DNA from: Paenibacillus sp. CC-CFT747
Lineage (GTDB): Bacteria > Bacillota > Bacilli > Paenibacillales > NBRC-103111
Length of the DNA: 64,000 bases
Reading direction: 5' to 3'
NCBI GenBank assembly: GCA_030323305.1
Contig: CP106741.1
Coordinates: forward strand, 5,021,501 to 5,085,500
The notes below the pieces were generated by a model. It worked only from the letters and a program-made list of their open reading frames with translations. It was not told the DNA's origin and searched no databases. Position numbers and translations under genes: made by a program. Shown one piece after another: positions 7,981 through 16,634 of the stretch. The stretch's first letter is position 1, and each line of letters starts with the position of its first letter.

Positions 7981-8985
7981 TTACTGGAAGAACATTTGAA
8001 TGCTCAGTTGAAGCAAGTCCAAGTTCCATTCGGTCCGCAGCAGCGCAGCCTGCGCCTCCTTCAAGTCAACTAGCCGAAAGCGTATCCGGCTGCCGATTGC
8101 AGCCTGGGCGAGCAAAGGCAGATCCGCCGTCATGACCTGCGCGACCTTGGGATAGCCTCCTGTCGTCTGCCGGTCCGCCATCAAGACGATGGGATGGCCG
8201 TCCGGCGGCACTTGAACGGTTCCGAACGCTACCGGCTCGGACAGCAATTCTTGTGGCTTGGCCATATACAGAGGCGTCCCGGACAACCGGTAGCCCATCC
8301 GATCCGATTGGGGAAGGACCTTGAACTCCGACTCGAAAAAGGCTTTTCTGCCGGCTTCCTCCAACCAATGGTACTGGCCCCCGGGCATCACCCGAATTTC
8401 GGGTTTGGCCTTGTACTCGGGGACCATTTCATAGGACACCCGCCAGGCAGGAGCGCTGAAAGGCGCCTCGGGCGACTGTTCGCTTAACCGGCGCATCATG
8501 CGCTTCCCCAGTAGCGTAACCGGCTTGACGAGGAGCCGGTCGTCCGCTTGTAGAGCACGGCCTTCGAAGCCCCCAAGCCCCGCTCGCAGATAGGTCGAGC
8601 GGCTGTTCATCCGCGGCGGGACGTTGAATCCCCCGGACACAGCCAGGTAACACCGGCAGCCCTCACGAGCCGAGCCGAAGTGAAGCGTCCCTCCTGCTCT
8701 TACATAGATGGGCCTCCAGGAGGGGACCGGGGTCCTGTCTATCCGCGGCGATAAGTCCGAGCCGCACAGCGAGATGAGCGCCGGCTCTTCAAAATACAGC
8801 ACGGGTCCCGTTACCGTCATTTCCAGCGTGGCTTCCGTGTCGTCATTGCCGACCAGACGATTAGCCGCTCTATGGGCAAAGCCATCCATGGCCCCGCCAG
8901 CCATAACCCCATATTTCTGGTACCCGTATCGGCCCAGATCCTGCAGGGTAGAAAGCAGACCCGGCCTACGAACCTGTATGGTCAT
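7981..8985 (-). CDS. pxpC: 5-oxoprolinase subunit PxpC (biotin-dependent carboxyltransferase-like)
   Basis: A protein of about 334 residues of the allophanate hydrolase subunit 2/KipA family. The N-terminus IQVRRPGLLSTLQDLGR-YGYQKYGV is diagnostic, followed by GGAMDGFAHRAANRLVGN and the C-terminal VLMADRQTTGGYPKVAQV. The chosen ATG at 8985 follows GGGAGGGAAGAGG and overlaps the pxpB stop (ATGA), so translation is coupled. It works with PxpA and PxpB in 5-oxoproline hydrolysis. Confidence 0.93.
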   Translation of the reverse strand: MTIQVRRPGLLSTLQDLGRYGYQKYGVMAGGAMDGFAHRAANRLVGNDDTEATLEMTVTGPVLYFEEPALISLCGSDLSPRIDRTPVPSWRPIYVRAGGTLHFGSAREGCRCYLAVSGGFNVPPRMNSRSTYLRAGLGGFEGRALQADDRLLVKPVTLLGKRMMRRLSEQSPEAPFSAPAWRVSYEMVPEYKAKPEIRVMPGGQYHWLEEAGRKAFFESEFKVLPQSDRMGYRLSGTPLYMAKPQELLSEPVAFGTVQVPPDGHPIVLMADRQTTGGYPKVAQVMTADLPLLAQAAIGSRIRFRLVDLKEAQAALLRTEWNLDLLQLSIQMFFQ

Positions 8986-9697
8986 CCTCTTCCCTCCCAC
9001 CGGTCATACTCCTTGCGGGTGATCGGGTAGAACCGGATGCGGTCGCCCGCTTCCAGCAGTGTTGGGGGCTCTTTATCCGGCAAAAACAGCGGCAGCGGCG
9101 TTCGGCCGATCAACTGCCAGCCTCCCGGTGTCTCGATCGGGTAGATCCCCGTTTGTTCCCCGGCAATCCCAACCGTTCCCGGGGAATGGATAACCGGGGA
9201 GTTGGTTTCCGCGGCGCCGCTATCCGTTTATCCATGCCTCCCAGATAGGGAAAGCCCGGGGCGAACCCCAGCATATAAACCAAATACTCCGTGCCCGCAT
9301 GAATCCGGATCACTTCCTCCGCGCTCCAGCCGGTCATTCCGGCGACGTGCTCCAGATCCGGTCCAAGTTCTTCCCCGTAGCAGACCGGGATTTCGACGAC
9401 CCTAGGGTCGGGGACGTTGTCCTCCTGCAGAAGGTCCAGCAGGTTCTTCAGCCTGCTCTCCACTTCTTCGTAGGGATACCGTATTTCCTCTAGCGAATTG
9501 GTCCCGCCGGTTGTCCTAAAAATACGTACGGGATCGTAGACGACGGTAACCGAAGTGTAGGCTGGGATCACCTCCACCATCCCCTCGAAGGAATGGTTCT
9601 CCAGATAGCGCGACAAAGCTCTTACTTTTGTATGAGTCTCCTCGTCGATCCGGTTCCCCAGCTTTATGAGAATGGCACTATCTCCAAGCGGGGTCAT
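8982..9697 (-). CDS. pxpB: 5-oxoprolinase subunit PxpB (KipI-like; one frameshift)
   Basis: About 238 residues after repair. LGDSAILIKLGN near the N-terminus, VEIPVCYGEELGPDL and YMLGFAPGFPYLGGMD are characteristic of the KipI/PxpB family. The frame breaks near 9178 at a C4 run; with a fifth C it continues as RLSIPPGTVGIAGEQTGIY and TPGGWQLIGRTPLPLF, the conserved C-terminus. The stop overlaps the pxpC ATG. The start is uncertain: ATG 9697 is used, but a good ribosome binding site (AAAGGGGG) lies about 25 bases further upstream with no standard start codon at the right distance. Confidence 0.85.
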
Positions 9698-9833
9698 GTC
9701 TAGGTATTGAATGTCAATCCCCCTTTCTGTGAGCTTAGGTTTATCCCATTTTCTTAAGGGTACTGAATTCGGAGGCAAAGCTCAAGAGATAGTCAAGTTA
9801 TGCTCGCCTCTCCGCTTCCCCATCCTCAAAAAA

Positions 9834-9865
9834 ATAGAGCATCCGGCACTCCGGAATAGCTCTAT
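9834..9865 (-). terminator. Terminator of the toxin/immunity unit
   Basis: A two-part stem (ATAGAGC with GCTCTAT outside, TCCGG with CCGGA inside) is followed on the minus strand by TTTTTTTGAGG. It ends the transcription unit of the protease-nuclease fusion and its small partner. Confidence 0.8.
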
Positions 9866-9873
9866 CCTTTTAG

Positions 9874-10202
9874 TCAGCCTATATACACGATGGCGCCGCC
9901 TCGCCTATACGCCTTCGGCAGCTCCGTTTCGAGCAGCTCGAGCCGTCGGAGCATATGCTCCCGGTCCTCCCCGTCCATTCGGGTCTGTGCCCATTCCTTG
10001 AGCCGGGCGACTTCATCGAGTACGGCAGGAATGTCCTCCTCTCCACATCCGTTCCGTCCTGAAACAGGGCGGCCCACTGCAGATTTAGTTCGTCGACGGC
10101 CGGAAGCCAATATTTCGTATAGAAGGATTCCGTTGCGACAGGCAGCATAAACGAGCTTTCAAACTCATCTTCCGGATCGATAATGATCGCGCTGATCGAC
10201 AT
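9874..10202 (-). CDS. Candidate immunity protein for the upstream nuclease (one frameshift)
   Basis: A small acidic protein of about 109 residues after repair. The first frame reads MSISAIIIDPEDEFESSF and LQWAALFQDGTDV, and the second continues EEDIPAVLDEVARLKEWAQ and MLRRLELLETELPKAYRRG. The break is near 10042 at a GG pair that would be GGG. The ATG follows GGGGTGA and starts three bases after the stop of the nuclease-bearing gene, and a terminator follows. Small, acidic, cytoplasmic and directly downstream of a toxin-like C-terminal domain is the usual setting of an immunity gene. I do not recognise the family; the immunity role is inference. Confidence 0.6.
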
Positions 10203-10205
10203 ATA

Positions 10206-12342
10206 CTAGTTCACCCCAAACCGTATGGTAAATGTATAATCCAGAAAATCCTGGCGCAGCCGGTTGAGGCTGTTCTCGGCCGCTTCCCGAAGCGCCGGGG
10301 TGTCCCCGTCCAGCTGAAATTCAAAATGCCGGATTCCTTTGATCTGCTCCAGCGTCGGGATGTCCGACGTCCCGTCCGGCGTTGTCCGGGTCCCGACGGC
10401 TTTCTCCAGGTTGTTGATCCGCACCTTCGTCTTCTGGTACAGCTGTTTATCCGTAAACTGCTGGGGCGTTTGCTGGGGCTTGCCCGTCTTCGGATGGATG
10501 CGGTCCAAGCCTTTGGCCGATTTGGCTTCATAGAAGACACCCTTCTCCAGATCGACCCCATCAAACTCGCCAAGCGGACCATTGCGGCTGTCGTACAGCT
10601 CTACCCCTTTGTACTTCGCTTGACTCCAGTGCACGTAATCATCCGGATCGGGCTGGGAAGGGTTCTCCTCCGGCGCCTTCTTGGGAGGGGCTCTTCCCCT
10701 TCCGGCTTATGAGGCTTCTGCGGAAGATCCGGATCCGGCTTCGGCTTCGGCTTCTTAGGCCGCTTGAGTAAATTCTCAAGCCATTCCTTGAACCGTCTGC
10801 CTCCTTTTCCGCTTAGGCGTTCGGCCAGCCGGCCGAACGGAACCCGGCTCAGCGCCAGAGCGAGAAGCGTGGACAACGCCGTTTCCGGCGTCAGAAGCCG
10901 CTTGGGATCCCGGATGTCCTTGGCGATCTCATGGCCGCTTGCCGGGATGCTCGCCGCCGTTAAGGCGACCCCGAGAGCGGGCCAGAACCCGACAAACAGG
11001 AGGGAGAGCGCGAACGCCCCCAGCACAATGGCTCCCTTCTCCCAGGTGTCGAGACGATCCCACCAATTCTGAAGCGAATCGAACATGCAGGAGAAGCAGG
11101 CGGAATCCGCCGGATGCCCATAGGCGTGGGTATAGGCGGCAAAGCCGGCCCATAGGCCGAGCAGCAGCAGCACAGCGGTTACCCCGGCCGCCGCGCGGTA
11201 ATGCCTCGCGAGCCGCGTGTGCAGAGCATCACGGAGACTTGCCGCTTCTTCGTTGCCGTACAGGAGCGAGAAACCCATTTCCCTTCGCTCCCGCGTCCAT
11301 GCCAGGACAGAGGCGAATGTCTCTCTCCGCGTGAATAGGGCCTTTCCCGTGAACCACAGCTCCGAAAAAGGGTTAATCAGCCCTTCTCCCTCTATCTTGG
11401 GAAGCCGGCCTTTGCCGCGGTTAAGAGCTGCATAGTCGATAAACAGTCCGAGAGCCAAGAGCAGAAGAAAGGCACTTTTGGTGAGGTAGCCGCTCCCGGT
11501 CCAGTCGCTCAGCTTCAGGAACCAGTCCGGCAGGGAATCCTGGCCGTTATAGCCCATGTGATCCAGGATCGACCAGGCCAGGAGCAGTCCCGGCAGCACG
11601 AAGGCTTTTTTCCCCACTGCCTCCGGTAACGGACGGCTAACCCCAGCCCCAGGGCGACCATGCCGGTATGCACCGGATGACTGACTGACATAACGGTCGG
11701 AAACAGGCTCTCTTCGAACCGGCCGGGAAACAGCGTCCAGAAATCCCAGTGGATCGTTTCCCCGCCGAGCAAGGTCGTGCTGTAGCCATAGGTTCGTCCG
11801 ATGATCCCGGAGTTCAGCCAGCGCCGGGTAAGCTCCTCCATCAGCTGGAAGCCCACGCCGGCACCTGCCCCTGCCAGAGTATAGTCCGCGAGACTCATGG
11901 AGGAGGCGCGGCGGGAGAAGAACAGGAACAACCCGAGCGGCAGCAGCTTCCAGACTTCCTCCGCAATCGGGGTCAGCACGGCTTGGGACCAGGTATCCCT
12001 GGTGTTCCCGCCGAATATCCCATGGGCGGCCAGCAGAGTAAGCGCTGTCAGCGGGATGACAAGGAACACTCCCAGCAGCATGAACAGGCCGGCCTGTTTC
12101 CAGGTGAAGGTTTTGCTCCGGCACAAGAACCAGAATTGAAGCATGACGTAGAAGGACCACAAATACTGGACCAGCATGGTGCGGGAATCCCTGAACAGGA
12201 AAAGGCACACGATAAAAAACAACAGGGAGATCCAGCACCACACCGTATAAACGGTTTTGAGCCAGGAAGCCGCTGAAGCACTTCCCGCATCGCTTGATAG
12301 CCGGCTTCCGCTATATCGCGGATCCTTGTTCGGATCTTCCAT
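10206..12342 (-). CDS. PrsW-type intramembrane protease fused to a PD-(D/E)xK nuclease-like toxin domain (two frameshifts)
   Basis: About 712 residues after repair. The N-terminal part has around ten hydrophobic segments and the PrsW (M82) motifs: TPIAEEVWKLLPL (EExxK), GVGFQLMEEL (FxxxE) and SHPVHTGMVALGLG (histidine motif). A second set of helices follows, then a Lys/Pro-rich linker (RPKKPKPKPDPDLP) and a C-terminal domain of about 130 residues with GEFDGVDLEKGVFYEAKSAK, matching the D-x(n)-ExK core of restriction-like nucleases, and KVRINNLEKAV. Breaks occur at A6 near 11620 and C3 near 10687; one extra base restores each. ATG 12342 was chosen; ATG 12360 sits too close to its AAAGGAGG. A polymorphic toxin that could be released by its own protease module is an inference. 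Confidence 0.75.
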
Positions 12343-12360
12343 ACTTTTTCCGTTTCCCAT

Positions 12361-12769
12361 CCCTCCTTTGTCGGTCGGCAAACACACTCTATATTCTACC
12401 AAACCTAACAGGAGAAAAGGGCACCCAGGTCAAAAACCGGACTTTCTTCCCACCTTATATCAATCAAAAGTCATCCTAAGCTTATAGACAGCAGCTTGCC
12501 GTCCGCTTGGAGATCCGGTAAGTAATGGGCAGTATTCCGTCCGGGAAGGGAACTTCCAGCCGATACCCCCGGTCTTCTCATCGCTCAGGTCGGCCAGCTC
12601 TTGGCCTTGATAGGCCTCCCAGTTATTAACGTAAATGGATGCTATATGTTTCATCTGACCGTAAGAACGCCAATTGACGGCAGCCATCTTGCCGCGTTTT
12701 ATTGCACCCGGTTAGCTAATCGACTACACTGGGTAGCGAAAGGAAACATCTGGACAGGGAGGAATCAAA
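12361..12769. other. Gene-poor stretch with an unrecognised minus-strand reading frame
   Basis: Between the PrsW fusion and the aldo/keto reductase there is no convincing gene. A minus-strand frame at 12460-12687 encodes 75 residues, or 64 from the internal ATG at 12654 (MKHIASIYVNNWEAY...), ending YKLRMTFD. It has no ribosome binding site and matches nothing I know; it could be a remnant. The right end should hold the promoter of the aldo/keto reductase gene. Confidence 0.3.
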
Positions 12770-13600
12770 ATGACTCTTCAGCAGATTACCGAAACGACAA
12801 CACTGAACAACGGCGTCGCTATGCCTCGGCTCGGCCTCGGCGTCTGGCAGGTCAAGGATGGCGACGAGGTCATTCAAGCCGTCCGCCATGCGATCGAAGC
12901 CGGCTACCGTGCCGTCGACACAGCGGCGGGCTACCAGAACGAAGAAGGAGTAGGCACCGCCATCAAGGAATGCGGCGTTCCCCGGGACCAGCTGTTCCTT
13001 ACGACCAAGTTGGCCAATTCCGACCATGGCTATGAGTCCACCCTGCGGGCATTCGACGAAAGCCGCCGTAAGCTGGGGGTGGAATACCTCGATCTCTATC
13101 TCATTCACTGGCCAGGAAAGGACAAGTACAAAGACAGCTGGCGAGCGTTTGATAAGCTGTATCGGGAAGGCTATATCCGCGCCATCGGGGTAAGCAACTT
13201 CAAAATTCACCACCTCGAAAGCCTGCGTGAGGTGAGCGACACGGTTCCGGCCGTTAACCAGGTGGAATTCCATCCGCTGCTCCGTCAGCAGGAGCTGCTG
13301 GACTACTGCCAGGACAAAGGCATCCAGCTTGAAGCCTGGAGCCCGCTTATGCAGGGCAAGCTTGACCTTCCGCTGTTGAATGAGCTGGCCGCCAAGCACG
13401 GCAAAACGCCGGCACAGATCGTGCTGCGCTGGGACCTGCAGCATGGCGTGGTGGTTATTCCCAAATCCGTACACAAGGAACGCATCGTTGAGAATTCCGG
13501 AATCTTCGACTTTGCTTTGTCGGACGAAGACATGACCGCACTGGACGGCTTGAACCAGAACCACCGGTTCGGGTCTGATCCGGATGACAAGCTGTTTTGA
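12770..13600 (+). CDS. Aldo/keto reductase (2,5-diketo-gluconate/glyoxal reductase type)
   Basis: A complete 276-residue (beta/alpha)8 AKR with the tetrad Asp50, Tyr55, Lys80 and His113 visible in GYRAVDTAAGYQNEEGVG, LTTKL and LYLIHWPG. The C-terminal IPKSVHKERIVENSGIFDF is the NADPH phosphate-binding loop typical of YvgN/YtbE and DkgA-type enzymes. It probably reduces reactive aldehydes or dicarbonyls with NADPH. GGGAGGAATC precedes the ATG, and a strong terminator follows. It appears monocistronic. Confidence 0.92.
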   Translation: MTLQQITETTTLNNGVAMPRLGLGVWQVKDGDEVIQAVRHAIEAGYRAVDTAAGYQNEEGVGTAIKECGVPRDQLFLTTKLANSDHGYESTLRAFDESRRKLGVEYLDLYLIHWPGKDKYKDSWRAFDKLYREGYIRAIGVSNFKIHHLESLREVSDTVPAVNQVEFHPLLRQQELLDYCQDKGIQLEAWSPLMQGKLDLPLLNELAAKHGKTPAQIVLRWDLQHGVVVIPKSVHKERIVENSGIFDFALSDEDMTALDGLNQNHRFGSDPDDKLF

Positions 13601-13618
13601 TTAATGACAAAATTAAAA

Positions 13619-13644
13619 AACGCGGAGCCTTCTGGCTTCGCGTT
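13619..13644 (+). terminator. Terminator of the aldo/keto reductase gene
   Basis: An 11-base stem (AACGCGGAGCC with GGCTTCGCGTT, loop TTCT) is followed by TAAAATTATTT. Confidence 0.8.
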
Positions 13645-13659
13645 TAAAATTATTTATCA

Positions 13660-13688
13660 TTTACCTAACAGGTAAATATAGATATAAT
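13660..13688 (+). promoter_or_regulatory. Promoter of the tetR-hydrolase unit with embedded operator 1
   Basis: A -35 element TTTACC (13660-13665) and a perfect -10 element TATAAT (13683-13688) are 17 bases apart. The -35 lies inside the palindrome TTTACCTAACAGGTAAA (13660-13676), so a bound repressor would block polymerase. Confidence 0.75.
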
Positions 13689-13715
13689 AATATTGACCTG
13701 TTAGGTCAATATTAT
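13687..13715. promoter_or_regulatory. TetR operator 2
   Basis: A long palindrome around TTGACCTGTTAGGTCAA shares the ACCT-N3-AGGT core with operator 1. The two centres are about 33 bases apart, three helical turns, and flank the -10 element. Autoregulation by the following TetR gene is the natural reading. Confidence 0.75.
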
Positions 13716-13740
13716 GTTTTTGGCGGGGAAGGAGGATTTC

Positions 13741-14364
13741 ATGCCTATATTGCTTTCTAATCTGGAAGCCGCAAGACGGGATGCCATTCTAAACGCGGCT
13801 TTAAAGGAATTTTCCGGGAAAGGATTTGATGAAGCGTCAACGAATGTGATGGCGAGAGAAGCCGGCCTATCAAAAGGGTTATTTTTTCATTATGTCGGGA
13901 GCAAGCAGGACCTTTTTCTGTTCCTTTACGATTACTGCTCGGACCTGATTCATAAAGAATACTTGGCTTTGATGAACTTCAAGGAACCGGATCTTTTTGA
14001 GAGACTGCGGCAATCTTATCTTCTTCAGCTGGAGCTTCTCCGGCGCTATCCCTGGATTTTTGAATTCCAGAAGCTTTCGGCCCCTACTCAATCGACAGAA
14101 ATCAACAAAGAAATGGAACGGAGGCAGCATGAGAAGCAGCCGTTTTGCTATGAGACGATGTTTGGTTCTATCGACGAATCTAACTTCAGGGAAGGATTGG
14201 ACGTCGAGAAAGGCAAGCAGATTATTTTTTGGGCGAACGTCGGGTTTACCAATGAGCTCCTGGCCGATCTTCAGAATCCAGACGCATCCATATGGGACTC
14301 GGACAGCCTTGCTGCCAAGCTGGATGGTTTCTTTCATGAGCTGCGGAAGCTTTTTTATAAGTGA
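13741..14364 (+). CDS. TetR/AcrR-family transcriptional regulator
   Basis: A 207-residue regulator. The N-terminal helix-turn-helix is clear: RRDAILNAALKEFSGKGFDE, then TNVMAREAGLSKGLFFHYVG. The C-terminal ligand-binding domain is helical and variable. ATG 13741 follows GGGGAAGGAGGATTTC; the frame is open to 13714. Two matching palindromes in its own promoter indicate autorepression. An alpha/beta hydrolase follows after 24 bases in the same direction and is the likely target. The ligand is unknown. Confidence 0.9.
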   Translation: MPILLSNLEAARRDAILNAALKEFSGKGFDEASTNVMAREAGLSKGLFFHYVGSKQDLFLFLYDYCSDLIHKEYLALMNFKEPDLFERLRQSYLLQLELLRRYPWIFEFQKLSAPTQSTEINKEMERRQHEKQPFCYETMFGSIDESNFREGLDVEKGKQIIFWANVGFTNELLADLQNPDASIWDSDSLAAKLDGFFHELRKLFYK

Positions 14365-14388
14365 ATAAGGATGGGGGCTTGATTCCGT

Positions 14389-15306
14389 ATGAACGATTCG
14401 GTCAATAAGCATCCGTTACCCGTCAACGGAAGCTTCTACAGCGTCGAGGGGCGGCGGTTGTTCCTCCACCGTTCGGGGAGGGGAACTCCCGCTGTCGTTT
14501 TTATTCCGGCGGCGGGCATGATCGGGCTGGATTATGATAATATTCATCGGCGCATTAGCAGGATCACGACATCCGTCATCTACGACCGGGCGGGAACGGG
14601 TTGGAGCGATCCGGTCAAGCTTCCCCGAAGTGCCGCGGAGGTCACGAATGAATTGCGGAGCCTGTTGCATATCGCCGGGGTCCCTGCTCCCTATCTGTTC
14701 GTCGGCCATTCGCTCGGCGGCCTATACGCTTGCCGATACGCCCAAAGCTACCCGGATGAGGTGGCCGGGATGCTACTCCTGGAGCCGCCGCACGAGGATT
14801 TTCTATCGCATACCCCCAAGCTTAAGAAACGCCACCTGCCTCAGCAGGCATACACCATCCTTCGGACCGCCCTAACCTACAAGCGGACCTTTCGCAGACT
14901 ATTCGATCGCATGTTCGAAACATGGCCGGATTCGGTACGCCAACCGCTGGTCGAGTATCATCTCCGGACCCTGTCGAGCACGATGACAGAGAGGAAAAAC
15001 TTGAACAACAAGCTGTACCAAGAGCTTCGCGAAGGAGGAGACCTGCCGGATGTCCCGCTGATCGTGGTGACGGGAACGGGGATCGACCCCTTTCTGACTC
15101 CAGTCGTGAGTTCCTCCTTCCTGCGGGAGTCTATGGAACCGTTCACGGAAGCAAAGAAGACCATCTACACCAGATTAGCCCGATCTGTTCCGCAAGGAGA
15201 GCATCGCCTCTTCCCCGGTGCCGGTCACACCACCATCCATACGGACACTCCCGATGAACTGGTCGAAGCGATCGAGACTTTGCTCGTTCATGCGGGTCAT
15301 GGATGA
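14389..15306 (+). CDS. Alpha/beta hydrolase
   Basis: A 305-residue alpha/beta-hydrolase-fold protein. The nucleophile elbow is FVGHSLGGLYACRYA (Ser in GHSLG), the acid is likely the Asp in GTGIDPF, and the histidine is in GAGHTTIHTD. The oxyanion region (IPAAGMIGLDYDNI) and YDRAGTGWSD are typical of esterase/epoxide hydrolase-like members. It lies 24 bases after tetR and is probably cotranscribed and derepressed by the same ligand. The substrate cannot be read from the sequence. Confidence 0.85.
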   Translation: MNDSVNKHPLPVNGSFYSVEGRRLFLHRSGRGTPAVVFIPAAGMIGLDYDNIHRRISRITTSVIYDRAGTGWSDPVKLPRSAAEVTNELRSLLHIAGVPAPYLFVGHSLGGLYACRYAQSYPDEVAGMLLLEPPHEDFLSHTPKLKKRHLPQQAYTILRTALTYKRTFRRLFDRMFETWPDSVRQPLVEYHLRTLSSTMTERKNLNNKLYQELREGGDLPDVPLIVVTGTGIDPFLTPVVSSSFLRESMEPFTEAKKTIYTRLARSVPQGEHRLFPGAGHTTIHTDTPDELVEAIETLLVHAGHG

Positions 15307-15396
15307 TTGAGATCCTTTAGAAGCTGATGGGCTTCGACCTCCAAGGCATGAAGCCAATGGGTTGCCGTCAAAGGGGCAGACCGGCAGCCAGCCTTC

Positions 15397-16296
15397 CTAA
15401 GGAGTCAGTAGCCGATATGGAGTCGCCCCCTTTTTCTGAGCCAACCACCATTCTTCCATGTATCCGGCAAATCGCTCGAGCCCCTCCGCCCAGCGCTTGC
15501 GATCCTCTTTCGTCAGGACACCCTGCTCTGCCATCGTGACCAGCAGACGCTGGATTTCTTCTCCTCTTGCGTATCCCCGGTTCACAGCATGAAGCAAGTT
15601 CCGGTACCTCTCGAGCTGCTTTCGACGGCTTTGCACGAAAGGACTGAACTTTAGGGCCTGAATCGCCTGTTCCATACGGTCCGACGCCTGCTCAATCGTA
15701 TGGCACAACTCCATCAAGGTCTCCTGCAGCGCCATGCCGTCTGCCGCCGATTCCTCCCGGTCGAGCCATGCGGCCAGCTTGCGGCAGTGCCGGCTCATCT
15801 CCTCTACCGAAGCTTTTAGCGAATCGGCAAATATCCGGGTGTAATCAGGCGGTGCCACGAGAAGATTGATCAGCGAAGCAATGGCGGCCCCGATCATCGT
15901 CTCCAGAATCCGGTCCAGGCCGTAGTGGCCGCTTCCCGCCCCGATGGTAAACATCAGCAGCGCGCTAATTCCTGTCTGTGTCACGCTGTACTCCGGTAAC
16001 CGGAGCACCCGGGCGGCGGTCAGCGCCACGAGCAGAAGGAGGCCGATGCTCCACCAGGAGGGTCCTCCTATTTGAAGGGCCACACCTGCAAGAATCACGC
16101 CCATCACAATGCCGAGCACACGTTGCATGCCCTTCGTCAGCGACTGTTCGACCGTAGCCTGCATGCACAGCACCGCGGCAAGAGGAGCGAAGAACGGATG
16201 CTCCGAGCTGACCACGCCCGCCACGGCCCAGGAGACGGTTGCCGCCAATGCCGTTTTCCATATCCGGTTGCCGGGCACCCAAGGATGTCTCTCCAT
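15397..16296 (-). CDS. FUSC-family / aromatic acid exporter-type membrane protein
   Basis: A 299-residue protein with six hydrophobic N-terminal segments (for example WKTALAATVSWAVAGVV, GIVMGVILAGVALQIGG, IGLLLLVALTAARVL) followed by a helical cytoplasmic tail of about 150 residues rich in Arg and Glu. This is the usual build of FUSC/ArAE proteins, linked to efflux of aromatic acids. ATG 16296 follows AAAGGGAGGAGAAGAC; the frame is open to 16521 without a good start. It appears monocistronic. The substrate is not shown. Confidence 0.8.
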   Translation of the reverse strand: MERHPWVPGNRIWKTALAATVSWAVAGVVSSEHPFFAPLAAVLCMQATVEQSLTKGMQRVLGIVMGVILAGVALQIGGPSWWSIGLLLLVALTAARVLRLPEYSVTQTGISALLMFTIGAGSGHYGLDRILETMIGAAIASLINLLVAPPDYTRIFADSLKASVEEMSRHCRKLAAWLDREESAADGMALQETLMELCHTIEQASDRMEQAIQALKFSPFVQSRRKQLERYRNLLHAVNRGYARGEEIQRLLVTMAEQGVLTKEDRKRWAEGLERFAGYMEEWWLAQKKGATPYRLLTP

Positions 16297-16606
16297 GTCT
16301 TCTCCTCCCTTTCTCCAGGTCGCTGAAATGATCACGCTGCGATTCCATCGCCCCGGTCCGTATGTTCCTTCCTGACTATCCAGTATGGCCCAATCGGACC
16401 ACGCCGCATAAGTCTTTCTTGGAAAGGTCTCTGACCGCTTCCCGATTTCCTCTTCTTCTAATACCCTTTCCGAGTTGACGGCAACCTCGTTTATGAGGAG
16501 CGACAGACCATGCAAACGCAATCGCGCGGCTTGTGCTCAGACCATGCTCCATCAGCATAACGCGGCCGTCCGGTCTGCCCCATCCGATCATGTAAGCAAG
16601 CAAAAA
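16297..16606. other. Intergenic region without a recognised gene
   Basis: About 310 bases upstream of the FUSC-type gene. Frames are open here on the minus strand, but none has a ribosome binding site or recognisable protein. It presumably holds the FUSC promoter. Confidence 0.4.
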
Positions 16607-16628
16607 AGCCTGCTATTTTCAGCAGGCT
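16607..16628 (-). terminator. Terminator of the phzF-like gene
   Basis: Arms AGCCTGCT and AGCAGGCT with a 6-base loop, followed on the minus strand by TTTTTTGCTTG. Confidence 0.85.
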
Positions 16629-16634
16629 GAATCT

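Noticed and set aside
10601..12241. The second frame of the PrsW fusion considered as a separate gene
   Set aside because: Its first 200 codons are an antisense-like, Arg/Pro-rich stretch overlapping the real N-terminus; the hydrophobic part begins exactly where the first frame stops making sense at an A6 run.
12716..13564. A 282-codon minus-strand frame opposite the aldo/keto reductase
   Set aside because: The plus strand has all four catalytic residues, a strong ribosome binding site and a terminator; the antisense frame has none of these.
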